From NCBI GenBank assembly GCA_012295275.1, contig CM022672.1:31914265-31978264 (forward strand): DNA of 64,000 nucleotides. The letters are read 5' to 3'. Source of the DNA: Chrysomallon squamiferum (Eukaryota; Mollusca; Gastropoda; Neomphalida; Peltospiridae). The notes beneath the pieces were generated by a model. It did no database searches. It worked only from the letters and a program-made list of their open reading frames with translations, and was not told the DNA's origin. Of this stretch, positions 58,866 to 64,000 are shown piece by piece; positions within the stretch are counted from its first letter, which is position 1, and each line of letters opens with the position of its first letter. A program made the position numbers and the translations under genes.

Positions 58866-59090
58866 CTGGAAAAGACATTTCAAGAAATGATTAATATTTT
58901 TCACTTTTCATGCACTGCAAAAAATCCAATGAAAAAACATCAGAATTGCTACAACTTATTATAATATTGTAAAAAAATAAAAATAAAAAAATTAAAATTA
59001 AACATTAATGAGAACATATACCCATAAAGTTTATTGTACATTTGTGTTTGAACATATAACTTCATTCATATGACCAGACAGCAATTATAT

Positions 59091-59165
59091 ATATAGGTAG
59101 AACACTGGCTTGAAAAATAACAGACAGCTGGTTCAAGCCTCATCAGTTGTAGCCCAGTGATTTGA
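59091..59165 (+). mobile_element. tRNA-derived SINE-like fragment
   Basis: Box A-like taggtagaacactgg is followed about 25-30 bp later by box B-like ggttcaagcct, the order and spacing of a pol III promoter. No full tRNA cloverleaf is present. Confidence 0.45.
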
Positions 59166-59397
59166 GTTACTGTTCAGTGATTAAGTCTTTGTGAATAGTC
59201 CAAGCTTGTGAAGAAAACCTAATATTTTACATTCAGTAAAAAATTAACTGATCTTTTCTGATCTTGTCATGAAACAATTTAATTCTGCATATCTCTAAAG
59301 TGTATATGTAACATTAACAGAGTAGTAAGAGTAAGAAATATTTCACATCTTAAAATGGATTTTAAAAATTGTATTTTTTTTTTTATATAATTGTTTT

Positions 59398-59453
<56 letters not shown>
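59398..59453 (+). repeat. (AT)n microsatellite
   Basis: About 27 units. Confidence 0.95.
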
Positions 59454-59455
<2 letters not shown>

Positions 59456-60012
59456 CAAGTTTATTAAAAATAGTTTTCTATAAAATAAATAAATAAAACA
59501 AAAACAGCTGTAGTAAAATATTTGTATTGGCTCAGGTTCAGTTTTTGTGAAAATAATTATTTCTTCTAATACTCTCTTTATGTATGAAACATTCTTAAAT
59601 GACCTTAAAGAAAAATAAGAAAACAACCATTTTTATCTATTTTGTACATCCAGCACTCATGCCATAATCTATATTTGATACATAATAAATATCCATAGCT
59701 TTGCCAAAACTTCTTTATTCAGGATTTACTGCTTTCATTGGTATCTGAAATGTTACATTATTTTCAAAGATTCAAGTCTGATTTATTAAAGTGTTGTCTA
59801 TGATATCCTTTCTTTTTTCCACTTTTGTTGATAGTATTGAGATCTTCACTCTGATCAATGGGTAACTGTCACTTGAGATCCAGCAACACACCCACTGCCT
59901 TGTTTATAACAGTTTACTCTGATTTATATGTTATTAGCACACTAACCAACACCTTTCAAATTTGAGTCCAGGTTTGAAAATAGAGATAAACTTGTTGTGT
60001 GTCACATTACAC
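59454..60012. other. No gene recognised
   Basis: AT-rich; no splice-bounded open segment of note on either strand. Confidence 0.35.
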
Positions 60013-61230
60013 TAGCTGTGTAAGTTGTATTTGAATCAATTCATAGGTCACTGACATGTAATTCTATAGACAACAGCCCTGTAAGTTGTATTTAAATAAT
60101 TTCACTGGTTGCTGACATGTTATTCTGTAGACAACAGCTGTGTAAGTTGTATTTAAATCATTTCACTGGTTGCTGACATGTTATTCTGTAGACAACAGCT
60201 GTGTAAGTTGTATTTAAATCATTTCACTGGTTGCTGACATGTAATTCTGTAGACAACAGCTGTGTAATTTGTGTTTAAATCATTTCACTGGTTGCTGACA
60301 TGTAATTCTGTAGACAACAGCTGTGTAATTTGTGTTTGAATCATTTCACTGGTTGCTGACATGTAATTCTGTAGACAACAGCTGTGTAAGTTGTGTTTGA
60401 ATCATTTCACTGGTTGCTGACATGTAATTCTGTAGACAACAGCTGTGTAAGTTGTGTTTGAATCATTTCACTGGTTGCTGACATGTAATTCTGTAGACAA
60501 CAGCTGTGTAAGTTGTATTTAAATCATTTCACTGGTTGCTGACATGTAATTCTGTAGACAACAGCTGTGTAAGTTGTATTTAAATCATTTCACTGGTTGC
60601 TGACATGTAATTCTGTATACAACAGCTGTGTAAGTTGTTTTTAAATCATTTCACTGGTTGCTGACATGTAATTCTGTAGACAACAGCTGTGTAAGTTGTT
60701 TTAAATCATTTCACTGGTTGCTGACATGTAATTCTGTAGACAACAGCTGTGTAAGTTGTATTTAAATCATTTCACTGGTTGCTGACATGTAATTCTGTAG
60801 ACAACAGCTGTGTAAGTTGTATTTAAATCATTTCACTGGTTGCTGACATGTAATTCTGTAGACAACAGCTGTGTAAGTTGTATTTGAATCATTTCACTGG
60901 TTGCTGACATGTAATTATGTAGGCAACAGCTGTGTAAGTTGTATTTGAATCATTTCACTGGTTGCTGACATGTAATTCTGTAGACAACAGCTGTGTAAGT
61001 TGTATTTAAATCATTTCACTGGTTGCTGACATGCAATTCTGTAGACAACAGCTGTGTAAGTTGTATTTCAATAATTTCACTAGTTGCTGACATGTAATTC
61101 TGTAGACAACAGCTGTGTAAGTTGTATTTAAATCACTTCACTGGATGCTGACATGTACATCTGTAGACAACAGCTGTGTAAGTTGTATTTAAATCATTTC
61201 ACTGGTTTCTGACATGTACATCTGTAGCAG
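60013..61230 (+). repeat. 61-bp minisatellite, about 20 units
   Basis: Unit gtaagttgtatttaaatcatttcactggttgctgacatgtaattctgtagacaacagctgt. Most central units differ by one to three bases (t/g and a/g at fixed places) and edge units diverge more. On the minus strand every unit contains a tgttgtctacag acceptor-like motif. Confidence 0.95.
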
Positions 61231-61288
61231 AACAGATAAGAGCTGTGAGATGTTTACTGCAACACTGACCAGGTTGCCAGTTCGAGAT
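61199..61288 (-). CDS. Candidate minus-strand exon at the edge of the minisatellite
   Basis: A strong acceptor (ctcatttctctatttcag on the minus strand) is followed by 29 open codons, ISNWQPGQCCSKHLTALIC..., to TGA. The second half (acagctcttatctgt...acatgtcag.aaccagtgaaatg) resembles one unit of the adjacent 61-bp minisatellite, suggesting the array grew out of this edge. Coding status is uncertain. Confidence 0.3.
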   Translation of the reverse strand: MSNWQPGQCCSKHLTALICSATDVHVRNQ

Positions 61289-61301
61289 CTGAAATAGAGA
61301 A

Positions 61302-61611
61302 ATGAGCTTGTTATCAAATATATCAATAGATGTTATTGCTGCTGAACTGGCAACAAATATATTTTTTATTTATTTATTTACTTTTGTTCTTTGTTTTAAA
61401 TCCAGAAAAACTACAAATACTATGCTGTCAGTTTTTACTCTGAAAATTAGAAGTACTGAGATCCTATGTCCAAATTACAGTTTTAATCTCAAAACATCAC
61501 TTTTAACCTCTCTTATGTCAAGAAATCAAAATTTAGCTCTCCAACTCAATTTTCTAAATTTTAGTTTAAAATACATGTTTAAAACATGAACATCTTTAAA
61601 TCTTATTTACC

Positions 61612-61689
<78 letters not shown>

Positions 61690-63817
61690 CCTTTGTCTTC
61701 ATTAATGAAGATTATGTACCAAGCCTCTAAGAGCTGAGGCCTTTATACTAGCTAAGTTTTAATATCCTGCAGTCCACAACACTTAATAGAAATACACTAG
61801 AAGAATTTATGTACCTCTCCTCCTCTGTTTCTTTCACCAATTTCACTGCATAAAGCCTTTATATATACCAGAATATTACAAGTGGAATCTCAAATGCTGT
61901 AGTTGAATCAAGGTCACTGAATATTAATTAGATCTTTTTAAATATGTACAAATGTATGTAAGTGTAGTATGTTAAAATAGTATTGCAGTAATATAAAACA
62001 CCCATATTAAAGTGTATTCATGGTATGAAAAGTAACAAAAGATTAAAAAGTTAAATCTAAGTTGTACGTGTAACAGAAGAATGTATGTATAAATTAACAG
62101 AGAAAGACAGACAAAAAAATATCATATAGCCATTTAAAAATTCAGATGAACAGACAGAAAAAATAAGAAATAGAGAGACTGACGAAAATATCATACAGAG
62201 AGAGAAAAAAAAAATAATAACCAAATTAAAACTAAATATTTACTGCATACATTTCAACTTCTATATTGTTGATGTATGTTTTCAGTTCTTCCTTTAGGAG
62301 ACTAGTAAGTTTTCAACTTCATCTTGCAAATGACACTGTCAATGTTTTAGCAAAAAAGGAAAAAGCTTTGTTAAAAAACCTGAAACAACAGCAACAACAA
62401 TAAAAACAAAACAACAACAACAATAATAATAATATTAATAATAATAACAATAACATCATCTTTATGGACATTGGTATGGCTGTATCATGGTGAAAATGAG
62501 AACTGAGGTATGAAACTGAACTGACTCACTTTCAGTCACTCTAACCACTCTCTGTTTCTCTCTGCCTCTATCCTAATCTCTGTACATTTTATTTTATGTT
62601 TACCTTTTGACAGTTTCCAAGTTTGTTCAGCTGCTCACTGTTATTTTTTAAAAGTCATCCTTCCTAAAACAGAGGTAGTTAACTCTTTCACTGTTAACTG
62701 ACAAGTTCATATCAGTAATAGAAATAATGTTTTCTGAGTTGACTCTTTCAGTCTTAAAATGTAATATCAGTTACAGAAATAGTTTTCTGATTTAACTTTC
62801 ATTGTTAGCTATTTTATATCAGTGACTGAAATAGTGTTTTCTGAATTAAGTCTTTCACATTAATGATAGGAATACTGTTTTTCCAGTTAACTCTTTCACT
62901 GATAACTATTTCATATTAGTAACAGAAATGATGTTTTCTTGTATGCAAACAAATATTAGGAAACTATTTAAGTAAAAACAGTAAAATAAATGAGTAAATA
63001 AATATTTTGAAATGAATTAAAAAGTAAAATAAATATAAATATAAATATAAATAAAGCATGGTACAGTAAAGTGAAGTAAATGCCGGGAAAGATAAAACTG
63101 TTGAGACAGAAATAACATTTTAAAAACTCTCACACTCTCACACATTCTCTATCACTCACACAAACAAACAGCCAAGGACTTTATATTAGCTAAGTTTTAA
63201 TCTCCTGCAGTGCTTTACAAAATAGATTCATCCAAAACAGTTGATAAAAATACTGTTGAAGTCTTTACATACCTCTCCTCATCTGTTCAGTTCACCAGAA
63301 CCCACAGTGTATTTGAAAGCAGAAACTGAGTCTTGATATATTCAGATTACTAATTGAATTTCACAACTCCTGAAGATGAATAAATGTCATAATAAGATGT
63401 CTTCAAATATGTCCAAATGTACACAAGTTATATTGAAAATTATATTATATGTATATTAAACATCCATGCTGAGCTATATTCCTGTAACAAAACATTTTTG
63501 AAGATGTAGATCTTAGTTGTACTTTTAATGGAGGAATACATGTAATAAACTGACTGAGGGACACAGACACGTAAATAAATAAAACTACAGAGATAGATAA
63601 ATAGAGAAAATGATGCAGATGTAAAGCGATCAATAATAATAATAGTAATAATAATAATAGATAAATAAAATAAAATATTGACAGATGGACTCATATAGAT
63701 AGTCAGGTACAGAGAGTATGAGAAAGACAAATAAAAATTATCTAATAAACCCTGGAATAATACAAATTAATACCTAAATTAAAAGAAAATATTTGTTTGA
63801 CTAACTTTGCCACTTAC
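61302..63817. other. Gene-poor stretch with paired decayed exon-like segments
   Basis: It holds (CT)n at 61613-61686. On the minus strand 62240-62340 resembles the exon at 63818-63922 but has a stop. Segments at 61812-61855 and 63270-63320 resemble each other (gtgaa..gaacaga.gaggagag|gta), as expected of a tandem duplication of roughly 1.5 kb in a leftward gene. Confidence 0.4.
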
Positions 63818-63922
63818 ATGTTGTCTGTTTTTGTTTTGAGTTCTTGGTTTATGAGGTTTAGTAATTTGTCATCTTCAGTTGTCAGCTTCATCTTCTGAAT
63901 GATGATGTAAGGAAGGCCAACT
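63818..63922 (-). CDS. Candidate minus-strand coding exon, unknown protein
   Basis: On the minus strand it is bounded by tttaacacag and AT|gtaagt, 105 nt, phase 2 in and out. It is open throughout, reading VGLPYIIIQKMKLTTEDDK then LLNLINQELKTKT. Composition suggests a helical segment. A damaged relative lies at 62240-62340. It would belong to a gene extending beyond the right edge. Confidence 0.45.
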
Positions 63923-64000
63923 CTGTGTTAAAAACATGAAATTAGAAAAATAAAAAATAAAAAATATTAACATCTTCCTTATCAAGAAAAACATGAGAAT

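Overview
The window is eukaryotic, AT-rich and almost certainly from an animal. It has short exons with GT..AG introns, long (CT)n, (TTA)n, (GTAT)n and (AC)n microsatellites, LINE, hAT and SINE-like debris, and receptor families (EGF array plus receptor tyrosine-phosphatase, BTB-BACK-PHR) that are typically expanded in molluscs and other lophotrochozoans. I infer a mollusc-like lophotrochozoan but cannot name the species. No bacterial operons, CRISPR arrays or rRNA/tRNA genes were seen.

Layout. 1-8.4 kb: weak plus-strand exon candidates, long empty stretches, and a duplicated segment at 7.5/8.2 kb that looks like a pair of 5' ends for a leftward gene. 8.7-22.6 kb: the best gene, a plus-strand receptor built from three tandem promoter/signal-peptide exons, a ShKT-like cysteine exon, a large EGF-array exon, a transmembrane exon, a cytoplasmic linker with an ITIM-like motif, and one PTP domain over eight exons. 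The ShKT and EGF exons are tandemly duplicated (copy 1 at 11.0-13.0 kb, copy 2 at 14.5-16.7 kb). Each copy carries a frame-breaking indel in a different exon, so the only open path is leader 1 or 2 + ShKT copy 1 + EGF copy 2. The PTP domain has Ser in place of the catalytic Cys ([10 protein letters not shown]) and WKD in place of WPD, so the product is predicted to be a pseudophosphatase receptor. 25.3-28.5 kb: a third, decayed copy with no TM or PTP exons, ending near a ~1-kb non-autonomous hAT element.

29.5-41.9 kb is gene-poor. It holds degenerate minisatellites, a 2-4 kb zone of degenerate CCCTAA-type repeats including a clean 53-bp minisatellite, and one weak minus-strand exon. 42.0-44.3 kb is a recent tandem duplication (1182-bp period), each copy carrying an identical-length plus-strand terminal exon. 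45.7-49.6 kb contains a hairpin, a TIR-bounded MITE-like element and a four-EF-hand protein gene. 51.7-53.0 kb is a dead L1/Tx1-type LINE. 53.9-57.8 kb is a BTB-BACK-PHR gene preceded by three tandem copies of a non-coding 5' exon and containing a compensating pair of frameshifts. 58.5-63.9 kb holds candidate minus-strand exons of one or more genes, a SINE-like fragment and a 61-bp minisatellite of about 20 units.

Recurring themes are local duplication of 5'/leader exons (at least two loci, perhaps three) and single-nucleotide frame breaks in otherwise well-preserved exons. The latter may be true decay or residual long-read assembly indels; read-level data are needed to separate the two. All splice sites are read by eye from consensus and phase agreement, with no transcript evidence.
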